From: Drosophila persimilis
Taxonomy: Eukaryota > Arthropoda > Insecta > Diptera > Drosophilidae
Length of the DNA stretch: 64,000 nucleotides
Reading direction: 5' to 3'
NCBI RefSeq assembly: GCF_003286085.1
Contig: NW_020825294.1
Coordinates: 7,750,001 to 7,814,000 of the forward strand
In this document: positions 11,801 through 25,200 of the stretch, piece after piece
Numbering within the stretch: the first letter of the stretch is position 1
Layout: each line of letters opens with the position of its first letter
The notes under the pieces: generated by a model
The model's database searches: none
The model's input: only the letters and a program-made list of their open reading frames with translations
What the model was told of the DNA's origin: nothing
Translations under genes and position numbers: made by a program

Positions 11801-14800
11801 GATCCCGCCGACGTCAGCAAAGGAGACAGGGGCAGTGGCCAAGGGCCCGAGCTGGGAATATTTTTCCTGAGATACTCCCTGAGATATGTAAATAAAATAC
11901 CTCAATGGGCACGCGTGTCTGTGGAAAAGAAGTCGGGCAGGTGTTGGGTATCCTCTTCCCATAGCGTATTCGGACAGGATTTTGAAAGTTTTTCACTACT
12001 TTTTACCTTGAAAAAAATATAATTGTTGAAGTAAATTAAACATTAGCTTCGGAAACGAAGCTTCTATTTGGATTTAAAGATCGAAAATTCATTATCCACA
12101 TCCCTCTGCACCTTGTGCACCCTTTCGAAAGCTACCTGTTGCGCCACTGTACCTGCCACAGCTTGCAGCCCGAAAATCTGCCCCGGTATACATAGGTTTT
12201 ATCCTAACCCACATAAAGACAGAGGCTAAGTCACGGCAGATGTGTGTCAGTGGCGCGCACTTAAGCGCATTTACACATGTTTAAGCCAATTGTCCCAGTT
12301 GCCGATATTCCCATTCGCTCGGACACACGGTGCACGAACCGAGCCGGAGACCGAGACACAGTTGTGCATCAGATGCGAATGCGAATGAGAATGCATAGTT
12401 TAAGGTCAAACTGGGGCCTCCACACAGATCCATATCCCCATAACCATCTCCGTGTATATCATCTAGCAGATGTACATACATATATCCAACGCGACAATTG
12501 GGCACACCCACCCACGCTAATCGCTGGAAACACAGACAGATATAGGCATAGAGATATGAGTAGATCTCGAGGTAGAGAGAGGAACAACCACCAGTACGAG
12601 TCCATTGGCCCGAGACGTTTATCCAGTACGAGTATGGGGTCCTGAGTACGAGTATCTAATGACAGTCCTCGGCTGGAAACTTTTTGTGTTTCCGTTGAAC
12701 TGTAAGCGATACCTAAAAAAACTTAAACTGCAATTATTCAGGGAATGCAAAGCGCAGCGAAATGTCTTAGAGTTGGACACAACTACAAAGCACAGAGAGT
12801 GAGTCCGAGGGAGGGACTTGACTCTGTCCGATAATCTTCGCCACACTCAAACTTGGTGGCCTGCCCTGCCCGGATGTGGCATACAAAAAAAATAAGACAT
12901 ACTCGTAATAATAATAAGAAGAATGTCATCTTATAGTATATACATGTGTTCGTACGAGTATGTTTTTATGTATAAATCACTGACGATAAGCCTGGACAGA
13001 TTCTTGAGCCCGCGGCGAGCGGCTCCTCTTAATTAATACATTATAATTTGGCATTAAATTATATTTTATATATACTTTGATTTCCTTCTGTTGCCATTTC
13101 GAACTCCACGCGGCGGACAAAGGGGTTATCTGTTGGGGACGGACACCAGTCAATGTGGGTTCTTTGTTGCCATGGGAAAGTCGCCAGTGACAGAAAGACT
13201 TGGATACAGTGGAGACTGTGAACGGATGGATTCTCGATCCTGCTGCTGTTCGACGCGCGTCACAATTGACCCAATTCACCAATGCTGGCAAGTCCGACAA
13301 CACGCGCCATCAATCAACAGCAACAGTTTGTTTAATGTGCATCACGAAATAGAGTGAGAACTTGAAGCAAAAACAATAACGGCAACAAATCCGAGGAGAA
13401 TGTGCATCATAAACGTTTAGAGAAACGGCGTACAACAATGAAAGCAGGGATGTTGAAGAGGTAATCGAATTGAAAATTCCATGTAACATGCTTCCATGCT
13501 TGGATCAGAAGAATAGGTTTTGATCTACTATATCTTATATTTCTTCAGCTCCACATAACAAGGAATTAGCTAATTTCAATATAAAACAAAATATGAAATA
13601 TCGAACATGCTTTTATTCAATGAATACTTCACATTAATCTAGAACTTGTTGCGTGACCTCAATTGAAGAATTACTAGGAAGCTAGCATAATGATAAGAGT
13701 CTGACTAACCGTCAGGTCTTACAATCAAGGAACCCCATTTTGTATTCCACACAAAGTATTACATTGATTCATCACATCAGTCGAAGTTCCATCGGCATGA
13801 GTCCAGACGTACACAGGAAACCCCTTTCCAGCTCATAAATACAGGGTAGCAATATTAAAATTGTATATGGAGCAACATATGTACATATGAACAGCGTGTG
13901 ATTGACATGAAAAAGCATGCCCCACACACACGCACACAGACACACAGCCAGAGCTACAGACACACATGCAGATGCAGAGAGCATAATGAATGCACATCTG
14001 GACAAGCGCACTTGCAGCATGACATCATTTTCCTTAGTTTTGACATCAAAAACAACAAGACGAAGCGTCAATTCAAGAAATCTGCACATGCACATGGATA
14101 TGTGTACGAAATATGGCTGTGGATCTGTGCGTGTGGATGTGGGTGTGGAGAACACCCACGCACTCCGCTCTCAGAGGGACGGAACAGAGTCGGGTCAGGG
14201 CAGTAGTTGGTAATTTGAGCGCACGGTTATGGCATCATTGCGCATAATTGTTTAGACACACGCCTGACAGATGATAACTAATTGCCGTGCACTCAAATTA
14301 ACATTGAAATTGATGGACAGAAAGCTGTCAAAACTTAATATTCACAATATAATGGCGATAAGGAAGCGCTAGCTGATTAAATTGATTGACCTTTGCACCT
14401 TTCTTCCGTACTGCTTAGCCAAACTGCACATTTAGTCAGCTGTCAGCTTAAACTGTCACTTATAGTATGGGAATGGAAATACTAGAAGTAGGAAAAATGC
14501 TGATCTAAACTATTGTGTTTAAATCATATTTGCTTGATTAAATTTAATTAAAAGGGTTTTTCATGGAACAGCCAATTGAAAACACTAAAAATCTATCAAA
14601 AATATCTCCTTTTTAATTTTAATCCATTAAAGTACATCAGTTATGTGTCGCCTTAAAGCCATAAACTACGATTCATAAAAAGTCATACATAGCATGTTCC
14701 CGATGTACATACAGACATGTATGTATTTCATTCTCAATCAAAGCACCACACTTCTGTATATGTGCACTGCGATCCCATTGTTAACCCTTTGGGTAATTTC

Positions 14801-17800
14801 TTCAATATGATGCCAATAATTTAGGCAATCAACACCAAGCCTGTGCAAAAAGCCGTGCAAAGTTAACGGCGAATGTCGCCTGGCAAATTAAGGAATATTT
14901 ATTTTTAGCCATGACGCTAGATGCTTGGTGTTTGAAATGGAATCACAGTCGCGGACTGAAATTCTTGTACATATACTCGTATGGACTTATACGGGCATGT
15001 ACACTATCACACTCGTATGTACTATGTAGAATTCATCTGGTCTGATGAATATCAATTCCATAAGCCAGCCTAGCGAAGCGCTGATAACGGGCAAAAGGAG
15101 AACAACGGTCTGATGAGACAGATGACTGATAACCCAGTTTCCCGAGATCTCTCCTCCCATAAATAATCGTTTCAATTTTCAGCTACTAAGTGGCCAGTCC
15201 ATCCATCCTCCCTGCCCTGCCCGCAACTACCACCTTCCTATTCTCATAAGTGGCATTCATACACCAAGAAACAGGGGCCAGTCAAAAGGGTCGCTTCTTT
15301 GATACCGTTGCAGAGATCGTATCCATGCCATCTAAATAATATAGATAGTTCCATTTTTATGAAGGATTTTTAATTATTTGATCATCCGATTTGATAAAAA
15401 AAATTATAGGTGCTCAGGTTTCGTTGAGAAAACTTTAAAACTTTAAAATCAATATACCTTTCGAAGGGGTATAGCAAGCAGTCCATACATATATCATACA
15501 GACACACTCACAGACTCATACAAGACAGTCTTCGCATAATTTCCGCATTCAGTTGCAGATAAATAAATAATTGAGTCAAATTGAAATGCAACTCGCCAAA
15601 CAATTCCGCTCAAGCACGCAAATAAACTTCCATTTCACAAAAGAGCGCAAGAATAAGATGATCTAGAAAAATGGAGGAGATGGAGAGACCGACGAAGAAG
15701 AGGCAGTCTCATTGTTGGGGCTCTTGGGCGGTCCACATGCACTGGCCATTGGCCACTGGCCCCTGGCCCCGCACTGTCTGCCCTGGTCAGTGATTTATGC
15801 AGCAACGAAGGGTCAGATGCCCAGAACTCCAGATTCCTCACATCCCCAGAACAGGGATAAACAAAACTCGAAAGCATTTGAAACTAAAGCATTGAAATGG
15901 AATGAATGGAAAACAGTTGAAAGTAGAGAGAGATAGAGGGGTCTCGATGGAAAGACAGAAGCATCAACAAACAACGAAAACTTTCAATTCCAATTGGAAA
16001 TGTTGCAGAACGTCAAACGATTGCCGCCCTGTTCTCCCTCCCCTCAGCACTAAGAACCCTTCACCGATCACTTGAACTGCAGCTAATTGTCAGCAACGGG
16101 ATCGAACAGCGCTCACTTCCTCACAGCCACCCCCGACAGACGGCTATAAAATTTCCATATACTGTACATACAGATACACCACATACATAGAGAGAACTGC
16201 TGCACTGCTAGTGAAGCAAATGTGGCAGCTAACAGGGAATACGAAAGAGAGAGAGAGCTCAGGGCACGCAGCCGCCGCTGATAAAGACAAATTATCAAAA
16301 TCCATTCATAGAATGTGCCTCTGTCTCCACTGCAGTCGACGCAGCCACAGTTCGTATCGAAAGAGCGATGCTATGTGCATGTGTGCAGGCACACAGATTG
16401 TTGATACTTGGAAGGTGAGCCACTCCCAGAGAGCGCGCTCGAGATGGACTCAGATACGGTTTAATTTGCCTTGTTGTGGGTCTAAACGTCAGTGACAAAA
16501 GAGAGCGACCCACCTTGTATAAATACATCTTGCAGTGCGCTCACTTGTTGCTTGCGAGTTGCTACTCTTAAATGGGTTCGATCTCTTTGACTGCTTCAGT
16601 GTCAGTGCAGAGCGGACCCAGCGGAAAAGGAAATAGCTGTGCAATGTACCGGCAACTGCTTGCAAATCCCATTGGTTGGGCGGTTTTAAAGTCTCTGCTC
16701 AAATGTGGCATTACTTTAGCTGAAAGTTAAACATTCTAGGGCAGCGTGCTTCCATTGAGGATTAAATAAGTAGTTAGGTAATGAACTAATTTTTCCTGTA
16801 CTAAATATTTTGTGCACACTTCGGGCTTGTTCAATTTGAACTTAGACAAGAAAAAATGCTGAACAGATGGAAAAATTGATTAAACGTCTGTAATTCAGCT
16901 GTCGTTTAGAAAAATGTGATTCCCCTAAGGTTTTGTTTGATTAAACCTTGTTACCTTTTCGAAAGAGTAACTCGAGCGACAGTAGCAAATAAAATCAAGT
17001 TTTTGCTTAGCGTTTTGCGGTTAAGCTCCAGCTTGAGCTCCAGGCCGTGTTCAGGCCTCTAACCCACAAGACTTTGACGCTCTCACCCGGTTAAAGGCGG
17101 GAGCTGGGGCTGCAGCTGGAGCCCATGGCATTGACCACGTAACCGAGTGCGAAAAGAAGTGCGAATCAAATTACTGGAGTTGTCAAACGAGCTGCACTGA
17201 ACCCATTACGGGGCCGAACACGTGAGCGCAGAAGACAAAACCCTTTTTAAATCGAGTGCAAAATGCGACACAGAAACGGCTGGAATCATTATTATACTTA
17301 ATTTGTGCACATGTATGTATATTCAATGGCTACTTGGAGACTGGGCAAAAGTCAGGCCCAGCCGATAGCCTTTGGCTGCGCCTGTGGCTGCGCTTATGGC
17401 TGTGTCTGTGCCTGTGCCTGTGCCTGTGCTAAAGCCAGTGCCTGTGGCTATGGCTGTGTTGGCGACATTTGATTTAGTTCTATTTTCTGAATTTGACTCT
17501 AGATTTCGATTCATGTCGCAATCAGCGGAACATGCTATCAATGGCGTCAATGTCGGCAACATAGCAATAGGTCTAATTAAATTTGTAGATCGGCGGGCAG
17601 CGGCCGAGTCCAGTCGAAGCTTGATAAGGTTTGAATGCCATCGAGAAGAAGGCGCCGGCTTCATGGCATGTGCTCCACTTCTGTTCTCATCACGAAATAT
17701 GTGCGATCATCCACTAAACCACGCAGATCATTCAGTTTATCAACGCAAAGAGTCCGAAAAGAAAACGGAAGCAATTCAATTATAATTAATTTGCTGAATG

Positions 17801-18901
17801 ATTATCAATTTCCATTTCCATTTCTATTTTCTATTTTTATTTTAATTTGTGTTTTACGGCCTAAATCCTGTATGGAAGTGTCTAAAATTGTATTTAAAGA
17901 AAATGTTGCATATTTCTGGGAGCTGCCGTGGCTTGTTATAATTTTCGACGAGCTACAAAATAGTGAATTATTCGAACTTTCCATTTATTGATATTTATGC
18001 ATACATTTGTTTAGGCCTTGAAGTGTAGCCGCTTAAAGTGGACAAAAATGTATCAAAGGATTTACCCACAACCATCCAATTTAATACAATGAAACACCTT
18101 TTCCGCTCTGCACTTAATCCCGTTTTCATTCAGTTTCCATATCAATCGAAATTCAAATAAAACTTGAATTGCCAACCGGAAATGTTCAATGGCAAATCCT
18201 ATTTAGCTATGCCAAAAATCAAGCTTAGATTACGGGGAAGGTTATCAACGTGTGCTCTCGCTAACCTTTCACCCTATACTATTTTGCCAAAAAATAATAA
18301 ATAAATGGATGACATAATCCATGCCTGATTGTGGCTGGACTCTATTGAACCCCAGACCCAGAGACTGGATCCCCAGACTTATCTGCAGAAGGCAAAGAGT
18401 TGCACGATCTGCCTGCCGGAAATGTACGAGTATGTGGGGGTCTGGGAGAGTAGGGTGCAATGTTACAAGCAAATAATAACAATAACAGTAGCCACAGAGT
18501 GATTAAGGGAAGAGTTGACCCAATTTTCTCGCTTGTGGATGATAAAGTTTGGTTGCTCCTAATAGCGCAGTTTTACAAGCACTGTCTATATATTTCCTAG
18601 AATTTTTCTTTCGTTTGATAAGCACTGCCAGTGCGCACGTTTACAGTTTTAGAGTAACTTTAAATCTAATCAATTCTGTTAAACGCTTGAGCAACGCTAT
18701 TAATGATGATTGTTATCTGAAACCCCATTTACGGATCTGTTCTAATAGCATTTAAATAGAATTATAGACAGTTTTTCCGAATACTTGATGTATTCTTGGG
18801 TTGCCACTTACCTTTGCCGCCTCCGCAAAGGACACAACGCCAGCCAGCAGATACACCGCTCCCAGAAGACCCGAGAGATGCCGTAGATCTCTGGGTAACA
18901 T
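2878..18901 (-). CDS. vkg: Collagen alpha-2(IV) chain, Viking
   Basis: Eight coding exons on the minus strand: 18812-18901, 8699-8881, 8598-8642, 5918-8528, 3940-5857, 3756-3870, 3470-3693 and 2878-3406. Phases agree throughout (5715 nt, 1904 aa). Exon 1 encodes a signal peptide (MLPRDLRHLSGLLGAVYLL...) and is separated by an intron of about 9.9 kb. Next come a Cys-rich 7S-like start (ECNTTLCDCKG), ~1450 residues of interrupted Gly-X-Y repeats with several RGD tripeptides, and a collagen IV NC1 domain at about 1512-1737. NC1 holds two C4 repeats (FIFTRHSQSVVVPQCP and ALHSQSMSIPNCP). The region matching the Met/Lys sulfilimine pair (AEQMPMTMTPI and TLKSDP) is present, so hexamer crosslinking by peroxidasin is inferred. 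A Ser/Gly-rich tail of ~168 residues follows NC1. The chain trimerises with Col4a1 in basement membranes; fat body and hemocytes are the known sources. Assigned to vkg because the opposite gene matches Col4a1 closely. Confidence 0.93.
3141..3272. repeat. 42-bp coding tandem repeat in vkg tail
   Basis: Two near-identical 42-bp units (3141-3182 and 3183-3224) and a third diverged unit (3225-3272). Read on the minus strand, each encodes 14 residues of the type GSGSGTGSGxGWAx. They lie in the last vkg exon, after the NC1 domain, and make much of the Ser-Gly tail. Confidence 0.85.
9375..9415 (+). mobile_element. INE-1/DINE-1-like fragment
   Basis: The string GGACAGACAGACAG followed by TCGACTCGGCTATTGA matches the 3' portion of the larger element at 29.8-30.9 kb, where GACGGACAGG is followed by ATCGACTCGGCTATTGATG. 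Only a short scrap remains. Confidence 0.6.
17375..17460. repeat. imperfect CTGTGC/CTGTGG hexamer repeat in vkg intron
   Basis: Repeated six-base units (GCCTGTGGCTGCG..., then three successive CTGTGC units, then CTGTGGCTATGGCTGTG). They create artificial open frames on both strands but carry no other sign of coding. Confidence 0.7.
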
Positions 18902-21900
18902 CTTCGATGGGTCCTTTGGTCCTACGCGCAAACTATATATGTCTCACTCTTGCAATCTCTCTCTGTATTTCGGTCTCTCTCTCTCTCAAAACACACACGA
19001 AACTGCGAACGAAATAAGCATTAAGAATTTGGGTGTTTAATTAACATTTTTGTGGAACCGAACAAAATTCGATATTAACGTGAACTCCCATATATAAATT
19101 TCGCTGGATTTGGGAAAATAGTGAAACAGAACTAACAGAATACGCTGATTTGCTGCTGCTGCGGTCGTCGGGCACAGCACTCTCCCCACATGTGGAGATC
19201 GTCAAGCGTTCGAAGTGTTACTAAACACGAAGCCCGCGGAAGAAATCCGAATTCGCGGCCGCACTCGCTTTGGATGATCGGACGATCGTCGTGCCGCGGT
19301 TCGGATGGCGCTCGGCTCCCGCACCACGCACACTAGTGTAAATGGATGGTGCATTGGTGTTGGGGGATAGATGGATGAATGGATGGACGGCTGGATGGCT
19401 GGCAAAGCATTCTCTGGTCGTAGTAGTAGTCACGGGCCAGGGCCAGGCCAGGCCCGGGTGGATGTGGATTTAGCACTTTGCCGCCTTGAAATGAGGAAAT
19501 GAGCCAGCCCCCGAACAGTTTCGAGATGCTTTTTACTAAAAGTCGTAGTCAATCCATCCAGATTTCGTATTACTAAAATCTATTTCCATTTCCCATTTGG
19601 TTCCATTTCGTTGCTGTTTGCTTGTCGCCTCTCGTGATTAGGTTAAGGCTTTTTCATTTAGTATGTTCATAAGCCCGGGGTGTGGGCATGGGTATGGTAC
19701 GGGCAGCTGATAAGACGGATATGGCTGCGTATTTCCTGTTAGAAAAATCTCAACTCGACTTCGAGTCCGAATCCGTGCTGTGGTCGGGACCGGAGCTGGG
19801 GCTCCAGCTCTGTGCTCGGCACTCAAGTTAATTTATACGCAGATTTAGCAGCATTACGAAAATAGAATATTTGGAATTTCCAAATCGGTTTTAGGTTTTG
19901 GGGTCACAGCATTTTGAAATATCTCTTGATACGCTGTTCCTAGTCAAGCCACACTTTGGTTGGGCAAGAGACCTCGTATATTAGGGTATACGGAAGACCG
20001 ATATGACCTATTGGCCTCAATAGATATCAGGCTAAGAACTTTCTAATTGATTATTAGATGAAAATGCTTCAGCCTTAATTTCAAATGTGGATTGGTTGAC
20101 AAAAAGCGACTGAAAATTGTACCTGGAAATTCTGTCCAGATTTAGGTTAAGGTATTTACATCGACTCAGAAGGATTTGGTTGATTATTGTTGATTGTTTT
20201 ACAAAATCGTCAATCAAGCTATAAAGTACATTTTTGGTAAAATTCGTGAAGACCAATCGGTCGATTAATTCATGTTCACCTGTCCGTTATAACACCTTGG
20301 CTTCGGAGAATAAAAGTTGACGAAAATCTATGACTCTAATGACTCTAGACTCTCGTAATAGTACAATTTTGAAGATAAAATGGTATAATAATTATTTTCT
20401 ATTTCTAAATGTACCATATTTATTGATAGGCTTCCGGAATGTAGTAAAATTCAGCATAAAATGGAACTTAAATCGGATATTTGCCTTAGGAACGATCGGT
20501 GCAAAGATTCAAAGGTCTTTGAATCTTTTTTAGCTGCTATAGAAATGCTCGGGCTGCATCAGTACCTAGAGGTAGTGGAATCGTTAAATAATTTACTTGG
20601 TTTGAGTTTGACAGAATTTTCTGTATATTATATAAATAAATATTAATATTATATTAGTAAATATTTATATTTATTTTTTTAATGATCGTTTTTATTATAG
20701 GGCTTGTTCCCATTTTGTTTCGGATGATCCATGCCGATATCGTTTCAATATAGCGTAAACATATAAGAGTGGAAGGAGCCGACCGAGGTTGACTACAATA
20801 TCTGACTACAATATGTAAATTTCCAGCTTCGAATGTAGTCAAAGAAAAATTTCTTCTCCGACACTTACAGGAGTATTATAAAGATTCGTCTACATAAAGT
20901 ATACGTACAAGCAACTGCAGGGATATAATAACCATTCGCACAAATATACGTGATATTGGACGCCAATATTGGATTTTGGAAATCTTAAAACATAGCTGTG
21001 TCCGAAAACGAGGAACAGACGATATCATTTGAACGATCTTGGGGTGTGTGGGCTATCAGCTAATGCTAAAGCCTAAGCTGGAGCCGAATAGTACCTTCCT
21101 CCAAGGGAAGTACGAGTATAGGCGAAGTAGAAGAATCGTTCCAAAGCCAATGCTTTATTGAGCAACTTAAGTCGCATATCGCCAGATGCCCCAACAACAG
21201 CAATAAGCATATGACAAGGGAGCAGGGGGTAAAGGGGGGGTATATTATCGCCAAGTTTCATTCATTCCAAAGCGACTATGTTAGCTGTTGGGATTAGTGT
21301 TGCTACATAGTCGTCATCCCATCCGTTCCATATGGACTCCGCCTCCCATTCCCCCAGACACACTCACACACACAACCGCAAAGAAATGCTCTGATCACAC
21401 GGACGACACGGATAGTGTACATGAGCTATTTCGGCACAAAAAACCGAAGCGCATTCGGGTTGGAGCTCGGGCTCCGACGGCTGCTTCGGCCAGACGATCG
21501 TGGCATTGCCGTTTGCTTTTGGGATCGCTTAAACTTATACTATAATTAGTCGTGTTCCGTCTTCTCGAGTAAGTAGTAGACTGGGTGGGCAGAGCTCTGG
21601 CCTGGGAGCACCAGTTGCCTGTGCGCTTTTGGTCTTGTGTGTGGTGTGCGCGGCTCGGCGCTCGGTTTAGTACGCTCCCGTCAATTCCCACAGTTAGATC
21701 GGTTTTCAGTAAGGAAGTTTCACAAAAAAATAAAAAAAAGCAAGAAAATACGAACGAAGGAGCGATACCGCGATCCCAGCTGCAATAAAAGCTCGAAATA
21801 TCTAAAATACAAATAAAAAAGAAACATTTTCTCTAGAGAAAAGATATTTGAAAGAAACTTGTTTAACGTCACAGTGCTTTTAAAACTGTAAAGTGCGCCT

Positions 21901-22211
21901 GGGCATCAGTGAAACTCAAAGTTCCCGAATGAAAGCCATTCTAAAAATTTAAATAAAATATACGCCTTAGAATAATACTGTACCAAGAATATAACAAATA
22001 AAATATAAAAATATATTATATATATAAAATATTTTGGACACAAATATGAAATAAAAGTTTAAAAATTAACAATTCTGAAACCATTTTGGCAAGTGCAGCA
22101 AAATATAAATGACCCACTTTTCTGGCTCATCTTTCAGGCCCAACGACGGCAACACATTTACAACTCGACGAGGACAGAGAAAATAATTGTGCAGTTTTAA
22201 GTGAATAGGGC
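18902..22211. promoter_or_regulatory. bidirectional regulatory region between vkg and Col4a1
   Basis: About 3.3 kb between the two head-to-head start codons. It must contain both 5' UTRs and core promoters. On the Col4a1 side, 21660-21960 becomes A-rich and UTR-like after a TCAGTAAG initiator-like string near 21707, and a CTTTCAG acceptor-like string near 22132-22138 suggests a possible 5' UTR intron. A GATA-type TGATAAG site lies at 19708-19714; GATA factors such as Serpent drive collagen IV in fat body and hemocytes (known biology). The paired arrangement, with co-regulation of both chains, is known in D. melanogaster. Exact transcription starts are not resolved. No coding gene seen. Confidence 0.7.
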
Positions 22212-25200
22212 ATGATGTTGCCCTTCTGGAAGCGGTAAGTAAAAAAAAAATGTCTTGAAAAATACCAAAAAGAAAAGAGTATCCCAATATATCTTGAATT
22301 TACACCGATGTAAAGGGAAAAGAGACTGAAATTCTGTTAGAATTTCATTTAAACCCCAATTGTATTGTTATTAATTGTACATAAAAAAGTTTAAAATTTA
22401 GACAAAAAAATTGAAAAAGTTACTTTTCCATTGATTTGATCTTGTAATATACGCTAAAAGCTCAAATTGAAATAAGCACTAGCAGAATATTTAAACCTTA
22501 CTTCAATCATTTTTTTTTAATTCTTATGAGAATTCGTCTGATCAGATTTCATAGCTCTCTTAAAAAAATCCCCTCTCTCTTGAATGAACTGATTCTCTTA
22601 CGTTCGCACTCTGTTACTCAAATCACACACACACATTGATCGCTAAAAAGAGAAACCACGCAGTCACACACATAGCTAACGATTGATAAGCCTGATGGTG
22701 CTTACTATACACACATACATACGAGTGTATGTAATTTTTAACTAAATAAAAATAGATACCCTACAAATATATTTAAAAAAAAAACTAAAAAATATTGCAG
22801 GCTGCTGTACGCCGCTGTCATCGCTGGAGCGTTGGTTGGTGCAAACGCTGTAAGAGACCCTTGACCTTTGCTAATTGATGGGTATCAACAGAGCTTAACT
22901 TTCGTATCGTTGCAGCAATTCTGGAAGACCGCTGGCACCTCTGGTTCTATTCAGGACTCAGTCAGACACCAAAGCAGAGAAGACCCCCGGGACTCATTTC
23001 CCATTGATGATAGCTATGACATTGTAGACTCGGCGTCAATTCAGCGCGGCGGACAGCCACCCAAAAACTGTACAGCCGGATACGCCGGCTGTGTGCCCAA
23101 ATGCATTGCCGAGAAGGGTAACCGCGGTCTGCCAGGTCCATTGGGTCCCACCGGACCCAAGGGTGTCTCGGGCTTTCCGGGTCAGGACGGACCACTGGGC
23201 GACAAAGGCCAGAAGGGTGACCCCGGACCATATGGACTGCGTGGCGACAAGGGCGAGCGTGGATCGCAGGGCATTCCCGGTCTGCCAGGCGTGGGAGGTG
23301 TTCAGGGATCGTCTGGCAATCCCGGCTTACCCGGTATAAACGGCAAGGATGGCTGTGATGGATCCGATGGTTTGCCCGGCTTGCAGGGTCTCTCGGGTAT
23401 GGCAGGACCACGTGGCTTCCCGGGCAGTCCGGGTGGCAAGGGTGAGAAAGGTGAACCGGCAAAGGAGAACGGAAACTACGCAAAGGGTGAGAAAGGTGAG
23501 CCCGGCTTCACAGGACGTTCAGGGTACGCAGGACCCCAAGGCAATCCTGGTGACAAAGGCGAACGTGGTGACACCGGACCGTATGGCTCCAAAGGTCTGC
23601 GTGGAGATCGTGGCATTAAGGGAGAGAAAGGCGACTCTTGCTTTGGACCTCTGATGCCAGGAAAGCAGGGAGAGAAGGGCGAGAAGGGTGATCCAGCCGT
23701 TCCTATCCCCGTCACCGGTAGTGAACGTGTGTCCGGCCCACGTGGTGATCCCGGGCAGAAGGGAGAGGTTGGACCCTATGGCGAGAAAGGTGAGCTCGGT
23801 CCCGGCGGTGAGCCTGGACAGGATGGGCAGAAGGGCGAGAAGGGCTTACCCGGCGGCTCTGGAGATAGAGTAAGTGATAAACGGAAGAATGTAAAGGGTT
23901 GCGCTCATGTGAGTTCTACTGATCCTGCTCCATTTTAGGGTCGTCAAGGTAACTTTGGACCACCAGGACCTTCTGGACAGAAGGGAGACCGTGGTGAAAC
24001 TGGTCTAAACGGTTTGCCTGGAAGTTTCGGTCAGAAGGGAGAGCCAGGACGTCCTGGTCAATCCGGTCAGCGAGGTTTGGTCGGTCCTCCAGGACCACCA
24101 GGTGGCGGTCGCGGACAGCCAGGTGCTCCAGGACCGAAAGGACCACGCGGTTATACTGGCACGCCCGGTCCCCAGGGCTTGAACGGCGCTGATGGACAGC
24201 CAGGACCCCAGGGATACGTTGGCCAGAAGGGAGGTAGTGGCATGCCCGGCCGTCCGGGTGGCGAGGGCCCTCCGGGACAAAAGGGTGAGAAAGGTATTGG
24301 AGGACGCGTCGGACCCCAGGGCCCCGTCGGACCCATCGGCCACACTGGACCTCCAGGCCCCGAAGGTCAAAAGGGCGATGCCGGCACCCCTGGCTATGGC
24401 ATTGAAGGTCCGAAAGGAGACGATGGAAATCCTGGGTAAGTCTTTGACATCGATGACGATGCGGTTCCATGATTTACCTCTCATATTGTCCGACCCCTCA
24501 GCTATCCTGGCCAGAAGGGCGGAAAAGGTGAACGAGGTTTCAAAGGAAATTCTGGTGTTCCTGGCGATTCGAAATTAGGCAGACCTGGCACGCCCGGTAC
24601 CGCTGGTGCTCCCGGACAGAAGGGTGACGCTGGCCGTCCCGGTACTCCTGGCGCTAAGGGAGACATGGGCATTAAGGGAGACATTGGCGGCAAGTGTTCC
24701 TCTTGCCCACCCGGTCTGAAGGGAGATAAGGGTACGCGAGGTTTAGATGGTATTCCCGGCAATCCCGGCGTTCGAGGACCACCTGGAGAGCCTGGACACC
24801 AAGGCGAACGAGGCCACGATGGAATCAACGGACAGACGGGTGCTCCAGGAGAAAAGGGAGAGGATGGTTTGACTGGTGCCCCTGGTGCCACTGGAGCTCC
24901 TGGTAAGGGAGCAATTATCAACTATAGCCAAATAAAGACCGAAAAGGGAGAAAAGGGACAGCCAGGCCTTCCCGGAGCTGCGGGTGTAAAGGGAGACCGC
25001 GGAGAAAGCGGCGTTCCTGGTCTTGCTGGAGTCAAGGGAGAAATGGGCTTTAAAGGAGACAAAGGCTACACCGGACAAGCTGGCACAGATGGTATCCCTG
25101 GAGCCCCAGGGCGCGATGGATACGATGGTGCTCCCGGTCTCAGCATTAAGGGAGAATCAGGCAGTCGCGGCATGGACGGTCTTAAGGGTGACAAGGGTAC

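Larger units (their letters stand above)
8882..18811. other. large first intron of vkg; likely regulatory DNA
   Basis: About 9.9 kb without a credible coding exon on either strand. The splice phase on both sides is 0, so no missing exon is needed. It holds simple repeats (CA/GT runs near 13.9 kb, CTGTGC hexamers near 17.4 kb), a short INE-1-like scrap at 9375-9415 and many unremarkable AT-rich stretches. Near 10570-10860 there is an A-rich + strand stretch that looks like a 5' UTR. Long first introns of collagen IV genes commonly hold enhancers; that role is inferred here. Confidence 0.6.

Noticed and set aside
13681-13740. tRNA-like string (ATGATAAGAGTCTGACTAACCG)
   Set aside because: No proper B box (GGTTCGAATCC) and no acceptor stem pairing found.
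17372-17785. 137-aa + strand ORF and its antisense partner in vkg intron 1
   Set aside because: Produced by the CTGTGC hexamer repeat (Val-Pro or Gly-Thr strings); no conserved domain.
20461-20646. 61-aa ORF in the vkg/Col4a1 interval
   Set aside because: Short, AT-rich, no conserved features, ends in low-complexity DNA.
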